This document shows, piece by piece, positions 1-7,123 of a stretch of 10,163 nt of DNA. The DNA comes from an uncultured Collinsella sp. (GTDB lineage: Bacteria; Actinomycetota; Coriobacteriia; Coriobacteriales; Coriobacteriaceae): NCBI GenBank assembly GCA_900551635.1, contig URWQ01000033.1, positions 1 to 10,163 on the forward strand, given 5' to 3'. Within the stretch, counting starts at the first letter, position 1. The number at the start of each line of letters is the position of its first letter. The translations under genes were made by a program, and so were the position numbers. The notes under the pieces were generated by a model that saw nothing but the letters and a program-made list of their open reading frames with translations, searched no databases and was not told the origin of the DNA.

Positions 1-360
1 TCGAGACAGGAATTTGTTTCTAATGTCTCTCATGAATTAAAAACACCGCTTACAGCAATACGCGGCTATGCCGAGCTTCTTCAAAGTGGTATGGCATCAG
101 ATACACAGATGCAAAAAGAGTTTTTAGGACGCATTCACTCAGAGGTGGAGGAAATGACAAGCCTGATCAATGACATATTGATGATTTCCCGATTAGAGAC
201 CAAGGAGTTAATGCCGACTAAGGAAATTCTATGTGTCAAGAGTGTGGCAGAAGAGGTAAAAAAAACACTTAAGCCGTTAGCAGATGAGAATAATGTTTCG
301 CTTGAAATCCATTGCTGTGATGAGTTTGTTTATATGTTTATCTGTATCCGACCCGCATAA
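1..360 (+). CDS. Sensor histidine kinase fragment (HisKA domain only), truncated at both ends
   Basis: Reading from base 1 in frame 1 gives a histidine kinase dimerisation/phosphoacceptor (HisKA) segment. The H-box SHELKTPL lies at fragment residues 10-17 with the phosphoacceptor His at residue 11, followed by the usual second helix ending near MISRLETKEL. The next stretch (to about base 336) resembles the lead-in to the HATPase_c domain, but the N, G1, F and G2 boxes never appear. The frame instead runs through about eight unrelated residues to a TAA at 358-360. The 5' sensor/membrane part lies outside the window. Base composition is strikingly lower in GC (21/60 in the first line, 23/60 in bases 241-300) than in the genes that follow, and the style is that of Clostridia PhoR-like kinases. 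It cannot be catalytically complete. It may be a remnant left by an insertion or one half of a chimeric assembly. HisKA identity is secure; the origin is uncertain. Confidence 0.75.
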   Translation, partial: SRQEFVSNVSHELKTPLTAIRGYAELLQSGMASDTQMQKEFLGRIHSEVEEMTSLINDILMISRLETKELMPTKEILCVKSVAEEVKKTLKPLADENNVSLEIHCCDEFVYMFICIRPA

Positions 361-385
361 GCTGCGCCCATATTACTCAAATGTC

Positions 386-420
386 GCGAGCCGTTCGTAA
401 GGACGGTTCGCTTTGTTGTG
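386..420 (+). terminator. Hairpin upstream of rny, possible terminator or leader structure
   Basis: GCGAGCCGT (386-394) can pair with ACGGTTCGC (403-411), a 9-bp stem with one G-U pair and an 8-base loop. It is followed by a poor T tract (CTTTGTTGTG). It could end transcription of whatever gene truly precedes rny, or act as a leader hairpin for rny. The U-run is too interrupted to be sure. I saw no convincing -35/-10 pair between here and the rny start. Confidence 0.4.
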
Positions 421-446
421 TAACGAATCCATAAAAAGGAGTGAGC

Positions 447-1997
447 ATGCCTATCATCGCAGCGCTCGTTGGCATCGTTTTGGGTGCCATCGCCGCCATT
501 GCCTACATGCGCACCGCCAAGCAGGGTAGTCTTCACGAGGCCGACGAAAAGATCCAGTCGGCACACGCACAGGCTGAGTCCCTGATCGGTGATGCTAAGC
601 GTCAGGCCGAGACCCTCAAAAAAGAGGCTCTGCTCGAGGCTAAAGAGGAGATCATCAAGAACAAGCAGGCCGCCGAGGCCGAGGATAAGCAGCGTAAGAG
701 CGAGATTCGTACGCTCGAGAACCGTGTGATGCAGCGCGAGGAGTCCCTTGATCGCCGAAACGACGCTCTCGACAAGCGTGAGCACCAGCTGTCCAGCCAG
801 GCCGGTCAGGTCGAGAAGCGCTCCCGCGAGCTCGAGGAGCTCTGCGCCAAGCAGACCTCTGAGCTCGAGCGTATCGCCGACCTGACCCGCGAGGACGCCC
901 ACAAGGAGCTCCTCGATAAGGTTCGCGGCGAGGTCACCCACGAGGCTGCCACGATCATTCGCGAGTCCGAGCAGCAGGTTCGCGCCGAGTGCCACAAGAC
1001 CGCCCAGGAGATTCTGTCCCTGGCGATTCAGCGCTGCGCTGCCGACCACACAGCCGAGGTCACCGTTACCTCCGTGCACATTCCCTCTGATGACCTCAAG
1101 GGCCGTATCATCGGTCGCGAGGGTCGCAACATCCGGACCTTCGAGCAGGTTTCCGGCGTCAACCTCGTGATCGACGACACGCCCGAGACTGTCGTTCTTT
1201 CGAGCTTCGACCCGGTCCGTCGTGAGACCGCCCGTGTTGCCCTCGAGAACCTCATCGCCGACGGCCGCATTCACCCCGCCCGCATCGAGGAGATGTATCA
1301 CAAGGCTGCCGACCTGGTTCAGCAGCGCGTGCGCGAGGCTGGCGAGCAGGCTGCCTTCGATACCGGCATCCACGACCTGCATCCCGAGATCGTCAAGACC
1401 CTTGGTGCCCTGCGCTACCGTACCTCGTTTGGTCAGAACGTGCTTCAGCACTCCCTCGAAGTCTCTGACCTGTGCGGCGTGATGGCTTCCGAGCTTGGCC
1501 TGGACGTTGTGACCGCCAAGCGCGCCGGCCTGCTGCACGACCTGGGCAAGGCAATCGACCATGACGTCGAAGGCCCGCATGCCGTCATCGGCGCCGAGCT
1601 TGCCCGCCGTTATGGCGAGAAGCCCGTTATCGTCCACGCTATCGAGGCTCACCATGCCGACGTCGACCCCAACACGGTGCTCGATGTCCTGGTACAGGCC
1701 GCCGATGCTGTCTCTGCCTCTCGCCCCGGTGCCCGTCGCGAGTCTGCCGAGAACTACATCAAGCGTCTTGAGAAGCTCGAGGAGATCGCCAACTCCCATG
1801 ATGGCGTCGAGCGTACCTATGCCATGCAGGCTGGTCGCGAGGTCCACGTCATGGTTCAGCCGGACAAGATCTCCGATGCCCAGTCCACGGTCCTGGCTCA
1901 CGATATCGCCCATCAGATCGAGGAAGAGATGGAGTATCCCGGTCAGGTGCGCGTCGTCGTGATTCGCGAGAGCCGCGCTATCGATATCGCTAAATAA
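447..1997 (+). CDS. rny: Ribonuclease Y
   Basis: RNase Y is the membrane-anchored endoribonuclease that starts mRNA decay in many Gram-positives. The 516-residue product, close to the family norm of about 520, has the full layout. There is one N-terminal membrane helix (about residues 2-21), a long charged coiled coil (about 28-190), a KH RNA-binding domain with GRIIGREGRNIRTFE at 219-233, and an HD phosphohydrolase domain with QHSLEV at 334-339 and the metal-binding HD pair in HDLGKAIDHD at 364-373. A GTG at 441 is also in frame, but it abuts the Shine-Dalgarno AAGGAG (436-441). The ATG at 447 has 5-base spacing and gives the expected MPII start directly before the membrane helix. It leads a run of same-strand genes and is 1 base from the next start, so it is probably the first gene of an operon. 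In Bacillus, rny also lies near spoVS and miaB. Confidence 0.97.
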   Translation: MPIIAALVGIVLGAIAAIAYMRTAKQGSLHEADEKIQSAHAQAESLIGDAKRQAETLKKEALLEAKEEIIKNKQAAEAEDKQRKSEIRTLENRVMQREESLDRRNDALDKREHQLSSQAGQVEKRSRELEELCAKQTSELERIADLTREDAHKELLDKVRGEVTHEAATIIRESEQQVRAECHKTAQEILSLAIQRCAADHTAEVTVTSVHIPSDDLKGRIIGREGRNIRTFEQVSGVNLVIDDTPETVVLSSFDPVRRETARVALENLIADGRIHPARIEEMYHKAADLVQQRVREAGEQAAFDTGIHDLHPEIVKTLGALRYRTSFGQNVLQHSLEVSDLCGVMASELGLDVVTAKRAGLLHDLGKAIDHDVEGPHAVIGAELARRYGEKPVIVHAIEAHHADVDPNTVLDVLVQAADAVSASRPGARRESAENYIKRLEKLEEIANSHDGVERTYAMQAGREVHVMVQPDKISDAQSTVLAHDIAHQIEEEMEYPGQVRVVVIRESRAIDIAK

Positions 1998-1998
1998 C

Positions 1999-3084
1999 AT
2001 GAGCGACGCGAACGAGCTCATCTCATTTATCGCGTCGATGTCGGGGGAGGGCAACCTTCGCGTCGAGGAGAACCTTGGCGAGGGTTATGTCCGCCTCCGC
2101 GTTTCGGAGGCCGAGAGGCGCCAGGCAAAGCACGACATTCAGCATGTCGAGGATATCGTCATTGAAATGCTCCGTAATGCTCGCGATGCTGGCGCCGACA
2201 AAGTCTATCTCGCTACGACCAAGGAAGATGGCGTCCGCACGCTTGTCTTTCTGGATAACGGTTCGGGCGTTCCGCAGGATATGCAAGAGCGAATCTTCGA
2301 TGCCCGCGTTACCTCCAAGCTCGAGAGCATGAAGATGGACCGTTGGGGCGTTCACGGTCGTGGCATGGCATTGTTTTCGATCAAGCAGAACACCGACGAG
2401 GCCCGTGTTGTCACGTCTGGTGTTGACCTTGGCTCGGCCTTTAAGGTGAGCGTTGCGGCCGACCGCCTCAGTGAGCGTGCCGATCAGTCCAGCTGGCCCC
2501 AGGCCGTCAAGGATGAGGACGGACGTTATGTCTGCGCTCGCGGTCCGCATAATATTATTCGCGCTGCTTGTGAGTTTGCACTCGAGGAGTTGCGTGGTTG
2601 CGATGTCTATCTTGGTTCTCCGTCTGAGATTGCCGCGACCCTTTATGCTCAGGCGTCAAGTAGGCTCGATACGTCTCGTCTCCTGTTTATTGATGACGAG
2701 AGCGAGCTTCCGGTTGTCGATCGTTTAGGCCTTGCCTCTGATGCCGAGGACTTTATCCGTATCTGTTCGGGTTTGGGTCTTGAGATGTCCGAGCGCACGG
2801 CCCATCGCATTTTGGCAGGGCAGATTAAGCCCGTTCGCGGTGTGACCGCGCGTCTGCTGCGTGAGCGTGATTCGTCCTCGCATGCGCCGGCTCCTGTCGA
2901 TCTCGCGAAGGATCGACGCGGGCTACGTATTGCCAAGGATGACATGGCACAGTTTTCGCGTGCCGTGGAGCGTGACTTTAATGACCTTGCCGCCCGGTAC
3001 TATCTCAACCTTTGCGGTGACCCAAAGATTCGTGTTTCGCGTGATCGAATCACTGTGACCTTCGATCTTGCCAAAGAGGAATAG
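1999..3084 (+). CDS. Orphan GHKL-family ATPase (Hsp90/MutL/histidine-kinase fold), function unknown
   Basis: The 361-residue protein has an N-terminal GHKL ATP-binding domain. The N-box is EMLRNARDA at 56-64 (catalytic-type Glu56, Mg-binding Asn60), G1 is DNGSG at 86-90, ARVTSK (102-107) recalls the MutL 'ATSK' segment, and the glycine-rich lid GVHGRGMAL is at 117-125. There is no HisKA helix, receiver, membrane segment or signal peptide, so it is not an ordinary sensor kinase. The C-terminal ~230 residues are soluble, rich in Arg/Asp/Glu, and I do not recognise them. It starts 1 base after rny stops, with no visible Shine-Dalgarno, so translation is probably coupled to rny. It sits between rny and spoVS, where B. 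subtilis has ymdB. ATP binding is well supported. A chaperone-like or RNA-related role is only a guess from the neighbours. Confidence 0.88.
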   Translation: MSDANELISFIASMSGEGNLRVEENLGEGYVRLRVSEAERRQAKHDIQHVEDIVIEMLRNARDAGADKVYLATTKEDGVRTLVFLDNGSGVPQDMQERIFDARVTSKLESMKMDRWGVHGRGMALFSIKQNTDEARVVTSGVDLGSAFKVSVAADRLSERADQSSWPQAVKDEDGRYVCARGPHNIIRAACEFALEELRGCDVYLGSPSEIAATLYAQASSRLDTSRLLFIDDESELPVVDRLGLASDAEDFIRICSGLGLEMSERTAHRILAGQIKPVRGVTARLLRERDSSSHAPAPVDLAKDRRGLRIAKDDMAQFSRAVERDFNDLAARYYLNLCGDPKIRVSRDRITVTFDLAKEE

Positions 3085-3090
3085 TGCCTT

Positions 3091-3112
3091 TACCGAGTCC
3101 ACTCGGTACGAT
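3091..3112 (+). promoter_or_regulatory. Short perfect inverted repeat overlapping a possible -10, upstream of spoVS
   Basis: TACCGAG (3091-3097) and CTCGGTA (3102-3108) form a 7-bp perfect inverted repeat around TCCA. A TACGAT hexamer (3107-3112) resembling a -10 overlaps its right arm. No convincing -35 is visible, because the region upstream is the end of the ATPase gene. It could be an operator at an internal promoter for spoVS and the genes after it, or a small RNA hairpin. The evidence is position and symmetry only. Confidence 0.35.
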
Positions 3113-3158
3113 ACAGTTATTGCAGTTAAAACGTACTTTTAAACGCAGGAGTTTCTTC

Positions 3159-3476
3159 ATGGATTGCCTGAAGGTATCAAGCAAATCATCGCCCGCGTCC
3201 GTTGCCGGCGCCATCGCCGGCATGGTCAAGGATGGTGTACCCGTCAACATCCAGTGTGTCGGCGCTGGTGCTGTCAACCAGGCCATTAAGGCCGTGGCTA
3301 TCGCGCGCGGTTTTTTGATTCCAACCGGTTTTGATATTTCCTGCGCGCCCGTGTTCTCCGACATCCTCATTAACGGGGAGTCGCGCACGGCCATCCGCCT
3401 TTCTATCTACGTTCACCAGATCAATCGAGCTGCTATGGATAACGTCGTCATGGATGATGTTAAGCCAGTGGCATAG
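3159..3476 (+). CDS. spoVS: SpoVS-like (stage V sporulation protein S family) protein
   Basis: The product is a small Alba-like-fold protein of the SpoVS family. In Bacillus SpoVS affects septation and spore coat/cortex stages; in non-spore-formers its role is unknown, and nucleic-acid binding has been suggested from the fold. Diagnostic blocks are LKVSSKSSPASVAGAIAG at 4-21, GAGAVNQAIKAVAIARGF at 35-52, and a DILINGESRTAIRL-like strand near 68-81. The family is usually about 86 residues. This one has 105 because of a C-terminal tail (YVHQINRAAMDNVVMDDVKPVA region). The start at 3159 follows a good GCAGGAG (3145-3151) at 7-base spacing. An in-frame GTG at 3084 overlaps the previous stop but would add 25 residues absent from the family. 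It lies between the GHKL ATPase and miaB, as in other rny-spoVS-miaB neighbourhoods. Confidence 0.92.
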   Translation: MDCLKVSSKSSPASVAGAIAGMVKDGVPVNIQCVGAGAVNQAIKAVAIARGFLIPTGFDISCAPVFSDILINGESRTAIRLSIYVHQINRAAMDNVVMDDVKPVA

Positions 3477-3525
3477 CTTCTGCTTGCCTCGATTCGCCTC
3501 CCTTCCATCGTTAGGACTTATGCAC

Positions 3526-4896
3526 ATGGACCAGCGTTCCGTACGCGATATTCTTGCCGGTAAAACCTACTTTATCCGCACCTTTGGCTGCCAGATGAAT
3601 CAGCACGATTCCGAGCGCGTGAGCGGTCTGCTTGATTCGTATGGCTGTCTCATGGCGCTCGATCCCGAGCATGCCGATATCGTTGTCTTCATGACATGCT
3701 GTGTGCGTGAGGCCGCCGATACTCGCCTGTACGGTCAGTGCAATTCCTGCAAAAGCCTGCCGCCTTCGCCTTCGGGCAAGCGTGTGGTTGCCGTGGGCGG
3801 CTGCATTGCGCAGCGTGATGGCGAGGGCCTGCTCACCAACGTCGATAACGTCAATGTCATCTTTGGCACGCATTCTATCGCACATGTGGCCGAGCTCATT
3901 GCCGAGGCGTTCCTTGACGGCAAGCGTCATATCCGCACCAATGAGCATGAGGATACGGATGCCATGAGCATGCCGTGGCATCGCGAGACCCAGTATCACG
4001 CCTGGGTGCCCATCATGACGGGCTGCAATAATTTCTGCACCTATTGCATCGTGCCGTACGTGCGCGGTCGCGAAAAGAGCCGCCCCTTCGAGGAGATTGT
4101 CGACGAGGTGACCGGTTTGGTGCGCCAAGGCGTGCGTGAGATTACGCTGCTGGGCCAAAACGTTAACTCATATGGTCGCGATCTGTTTGGCAAGCCGCGT
4201 TTTGCCGATCTGCTGCGTGCCGTGGGCGATACGGGTGTGGAGCGCATCTTCTTTACGTCTTCGCATCCCAAGGATCTTCTCCCCGAGACCATCGACGCCA
4301 TGGCCGAGACGCCTGCCGTTATGCCGCAGCTGCACCTGGCCGTCCAGTCAGGTTCGACACGGATCCTCAAAGAGATGAATCGCCGTTATACACGCGAGGA
4401 CTATCTGGGCCTGGTCGATCGCATCCGCAATCGCATGCCCAATATCGCGCTCTCGACTGACATTATCGTTGGCTTTCCGGGCGAGACTGAAGAAGACTTT
4501 GAGCAGACGCTCTCACTTGCCGAGACGGTCCGCTATGCTCAGGCCTATACCTTCATCTATTCCAAGCGCGCCGGTACCCCGGCCGCCGAGATTGACGATC
4601 CTACGCCGCATGAGGTTATTCTCGAGCGTTTCAACCGCCTGGTTAAGGTTATCGAGACCACGGCACATGAGTATAACCAGGGTGAGCTTCATACTGTGGT
4701 GCCGGCGCTCATTGAGGGCACGAGCAAGAAGAACGATGCGGTCCTGCTGGGCAAGAGTCCCAAGAATCAGACCGTGCATGCGCCTATCCCCGAGGGTTAC
4801 AGCATCGATCAGCTTGTTGGCAAGATCGTTGATATTGACGTTGACGTTGCCAAGACCTGGTATTTGTCCGGCTCCGTTGTGGGCGAGCCGCGCTAA
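3526..4896 (+). CDS. miaB: tRNA-2-methylthio-N6-dimethylallyladenosine synthase MiaB
   Basis: MiaB is a radical-SAM methylthiotransferase that adds a methylthio group to i6A37 of tRNAs reading UNN codons. The three domains are visible in 456 residues. The first is an N-terminal UPF0004 domain with cluster cysteines Cys22 (TFGCQMN), Cys58 (MTCCVRE) and Cys93 (GGCIAQ). The second is the radical-SAM core with CNNFCTYC at 167-174 and SAM-fold strands including TDIIVGFPGET near 311-321. The third is a C-terminal TRAM domain from about 388. Asn of the usual NTC motif is Met57 here, and an extra CNSC pair occurs at 72-75. Two starts are possible: ATG 3520 and ATG 3526. TTAGGA (3511-3516) is 3 bases from the first and 9 from the second, so I prefer 3526. 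The stop overlaps the miaA start, which matches the biochemistry because MiaA makes the MiaB substrate. Confidence 0.95.
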   Translation: MDQRSVRDILAGKTYFIRTFGCQMNQHDSERVSGLLDSYGCLMALDPEHADIVVFMTCCVREAADTRLYGQCNSCKSLPPSPSGKRVVAVGGCIAQRDGEGLLTNVDNVNVIFGTHSIAHVAELIAEAFLDGKRHIRTNEHEDTDAMSMPWHRETQYHAWVPIMTGCNNFCTYCIVPYVRGREKSRPFEEIVDEVTGLVRQGVREITLLGQNVNSYGRDLFGKPRFADLLRAVGDTGVERIFFTSSHPKDLLPETIDAMAETPAVMPQLHLAVQSGSTRILKEMNRRYTREDYLGLVDRIRNRMPNIALSTDIIVGFPGETEEDFEQTLSLAETVRYAQAYTFIYSKRAGTPAAEIDDPTPHEVILERFNRLVKVIETTAHEYNQGELHTVVPALIEGTSKKNDAVLLGKSPKNQTVHAPIPEGYSIDQLVGKIVDIDVDVAKTWYLSGSVVGEPR

Positions 4897-5834
4897 TGGT
4901 TTCTTCCGGGGCAGGTCTTTCCGCCGTTGCGATCGTCGGTCCGACGGCGGTTGGTAAGAGTGATGTTGCCGACCGTTTGGCCGCTCGTCTTTCGTCCGAA
5001 GTGCTGTCGTGCGATGCGATGCAAATCTATCGCGGCATGGACATCGGTACCGCAAAGATGACGCCCGATGAGTGTACGGCGCCGCTGCGTCTCGTCGACA
5101 TTGTAGAGCCGGGTGTGGCATATTCTGCTGCGCTTTATCAGGCTGACGCTCGCGCGCATGTTGAACGTCTCCTTGGTTCGGGTCGCCTGCCGGTTTTTTG
5201 CGGAGGTACGGGGCTGTATCTCAAGGCCGCCCTCGATGAGATGGATTTTCCCTCGGGCGAGCTTGTGGACGATCGTCGCGCGGGGTATCAGGAACTTGCC
5301 GAGCGCATAGGCGAGGAAGCGCTGCACGCGCTGCTTGCCGAGCGTGACCCCGAGTCCGCTGCGGTCATCCATCCCCATAATGTTCGCCGCGTGATTCGCG
5401 CGCTCGAAATGCACGATGATGGTGTGTCCTACGCGCAGCAAAAGTCGCAGTTTAGTGTTCCGCGCGAGCATTATCATGCCCTATGGTTTGGTCTGACGCG
5501 TAATCGCAAGGTGCTCTACGAGCGCATTAACCTGCGTGTCGATATGATGTTTGAGCAGGGTCTTGTCAATGAAGTCCGCAGTCTTATGGGGCAGGGGCTG
5601 GGAGATGCCCTGACGTCGATGCAGGCAATTGGCTATAAAGAGATCATTGATGCTTTCAATGGCGTGATTTCTATGGATGAGGCTCGCGAACTCATCAAGA
5701 TGCGTTCGCGTCGCTATGCCAAACGTCAGCTTTCGTGGTTTAAACGCGATGACCGCATCGTGTGGTTCGATATGGACGAGTTTACGATCGATGAGGTCGT
5801 TGAGGACATCCTGCATTGTATTGAGGCTGCCTAA
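4896..5834 (+). CDS. miaA: tRNA dimethylallyltransferase MiaA
   Basis: MiaA transfers the dimethylallyl group from DMAPP to N6 of A37 in tRNAs, the step before MiaB. The 312-residue protein has the P-loop GPTAVGKS at 15-22. The DAMQIYRGMDIGTAK segment (40-54) corresponds to the family's DSMQ/YRGMDIGTAKP block with catalytic Asp40. GGTGLYLKA follows at 103-111, the insertion domain lies in the middle, and the conserved QAIGYKE (243-249) and RRYAKRQLSWFKR (272-284) come near the C-terminus. Length is typical. The ATG lies in TAATG, overlapping the miaB stop by one base, and no strong Shine-Dalgarno is present. Translation is therefore probably coupled to miaB. Its own stop overlaps hflX the same way. 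Confidence 0.96.
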   Translation: MVSSGAGLSAVAIVGPTAVGKSDVADRLAARLSSEVLSCDAMQIYRGMDIGTAKMTPDECTAPLRLVDIVEPGVAYSAALYQADARAHVERLLGSGRLPVFCGGTGLYLKAALDEMDFPSGELVDDRRAGYQELAERIGEEALHALLAERDPESAAVIHPHNVRRVIRALEMHDDGVSYAQQKSQFSVPREHYHALWFGLTRNRKVLYERINLRVDMMFEQGLVNEVRSLMGQGLGDALTSMQAIGYKEIIDAFNGVISMDEARELIKMRSRRYAKRQLSWFKRDDRIVWFDMDEFTIDEVVEDILHCIEAA

Positions 5835-7123
5835 TGGCCCGCTTCCCCCTTGTTCCCACGGCACCCGAGCCCGAGCGTGCCATATTAGTTGGTGTTGAGT
5901 GGCGCGACAATGCGTGGCCGCTCGATCGTTCGCTTGACGAGCTTGAGCGCCTGGCCCATACGGCTGGCGCCCAGTGCGTGGCGCGTTTGTCACAGCGTCT
6001 GGTTAAGCCGTATCCAAAATCGTTTATCGGTTCCGGTAAGGTTGAAGAGCTGTGCGGCCTGGTGCATCGCATGGATGTCGATGTCGTTATTTTTGACGAC
6101 GACCTGACGCCCTCGCAGCAATCCTATTTGGAGAAAGCCGTGGGCGAGCCGGTAAAGATTATCGATCGTACAGCACTGATCTTGGATATCTTTGGCCTGC
6201 ATGCTCAGACGCGTGAGGGACGCCTACAGGTACAGCTGGCGCAGCTTCAATATCTGTTGCCTCGTCTGCGTGGCATGTGGAGCCATCTTGCCAAGGAGCA
6301 GACGCGCGGCGGCATCGGTTCGCGCTTTGGCCAGGGTGAAAGCCAGCTCGAGGTTGACCGTCGTTTGATTCGCAATAAGATTGCCGCGCTTCGTCGTGAG
6401 CTCAAGCAGGTTGAACAGCGTCGCGATGTCCAGTCCAAGAGCCGTATTGAGTCACCGGCGTTTCGCGTCGCGTTAGCCGGTTATACCAATGCCGGTAAAT
6501 CGACGTTGCTCAATCGCCTGACCGGCTCTACGGTACTTTCGCAGGACAAGCTGTTTGCTACGCTCGACCCGACGACGCGTTCGTATCGCCTGCCCGGCGG
6601 TCGCGGCATGACGATTACCGATACCGTTGGCTTTATTCAAAAGCTACCGCATGGTCTCGTTGATGCCTTTAAGTCCACGCTGTCTGAGGTTCTTGGTGCC
6701 GATCTGATCCTTAAAGTTGTGGATGCCTCTGACGAGGACTACGAGCGCCAGCTCGAGGCAGTCGATCGCGTTCTTGACGAGATCGGTGCCGGCGAGCGTT
6801 TGACGCTTACGGTGTTCAATAAAATCGATCTGCTCGATAGTGTTGATCGATTGAGCTTCCGTCGTCGCTATCCCGAGGCCGTGCTGTTCTCGGCCCAGAC
6901 AGGCGAGGGACTCGACGATCTCGTCGACCGTATTGCTCGTGAGGCGGCTGCTACCGATGTGTTGCTCTCTGCTGATATCCCGTATCGCGAGGGCGCCCTC
7001 ATCACGCTGGTGTATGAACAGGGAACCCTTTTGCACGAGGAATATCTTGAGGGCGGCGTTCGTATTGTTGCGAAGCTGCCGGCTCGTATCGCGCCGCGGC
7101 TCAAGCGTTATCGCACCGAGTAG
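5834..7123 (+). CDS. hflX: GTPase HflX
   Basis: HflX is an Obg/HflX-class GTPase that binds the 50S subunit and splits or rescues stalled ribosomes, notably under heat or antibiotic stress. In 429 residues I see the N-terminal nucleotide-binding-like domain with the FIGSGKVEEL signature (64-73), the helical linker with RTALILDIFGLHAQTREGR (112-130) and GGIGSRFGQGE (159-169), and the G domain. Its motifs are G1 GYTNAGKST (216-224), G2 around ATLDPTTR (242-249), G3 DTVGF (263-267), G4 NKID (329-332) and G5 SAQTGEG (353-359). A C-terminal domain follows. GAGG (5823-5826) lies 7 bases before the ATG, which overlaps the miaA stop. It is the last gene of the + strand run. Its 3' end overlaps the convergent acyltransferase remnant by 16 bases, so no separate terminator fits between them. 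miaA-hflX linkage is common in bacteria. Confidence 0.96.
   Translation: MARFPLVPTAPEPERAILVGVEWRDNAWPLDRSLDELERLAHTAGAQCVARLSQRLVKPYPKSFIGSGKVEELCGLVHRMDVDVVIFDDDLTPSQQSYLEKAVGEPVKIIDRTALILDIFGLHAQTREGRLQVQLAQLQYLLPRLRGMWSHLAKEQTRGGIGSRFGQGESQLEVDRRLIRNKIAALRRELKQVEQRRDVQSKSRIESPAFRVALAGYTNAGKSTLLNRLTGSTVLSQDKLFATLDPTTRSYRLPGGRGMTITDTVGFIQKLPHGLVDAFKSTLSEVLGADLILKVVDASDEDYERQLEAVDRVLDEIGAGERLTLTVFNKIDLLDSVDRLSFRRRYPEAVLFSAQTGEGLDDLVDRIAREAAATDVLLSADIPYREGALITLVYEQGTLLHEEYLEGGVRIVAKLPARIAPRLKRYRTE

Noticed and set aside
441..446. GTG start for rny at 441
   Set aside because: The Shine-Dalgarno AAGGAG would overlap the codon; ATG 447 has proper spacing.
330..2054. A 574-codon open frame on the minus strand across rny
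   Set aside because: It mirrors rny in a GC-rich codon pattern that rarely makes stops on the opposite strand. Its Leu/Gly/Asp-rich sequence resembles no family, and rny is unmistakable.
3084..3158. Longer spoVS from a GTG overlapping the previous stop
   Set aside because: The extra 25 residues are not part of the family, and the ATG at 3159 has a strong ribosome site at good spacing.
3331..3525. Longer miaB reading frame reaching back into spoVS
   Set aside because: This is open frame only. The family N-terminus matches the starts at 3520/3526, and the upstream part lies inside spoVS in another frame.
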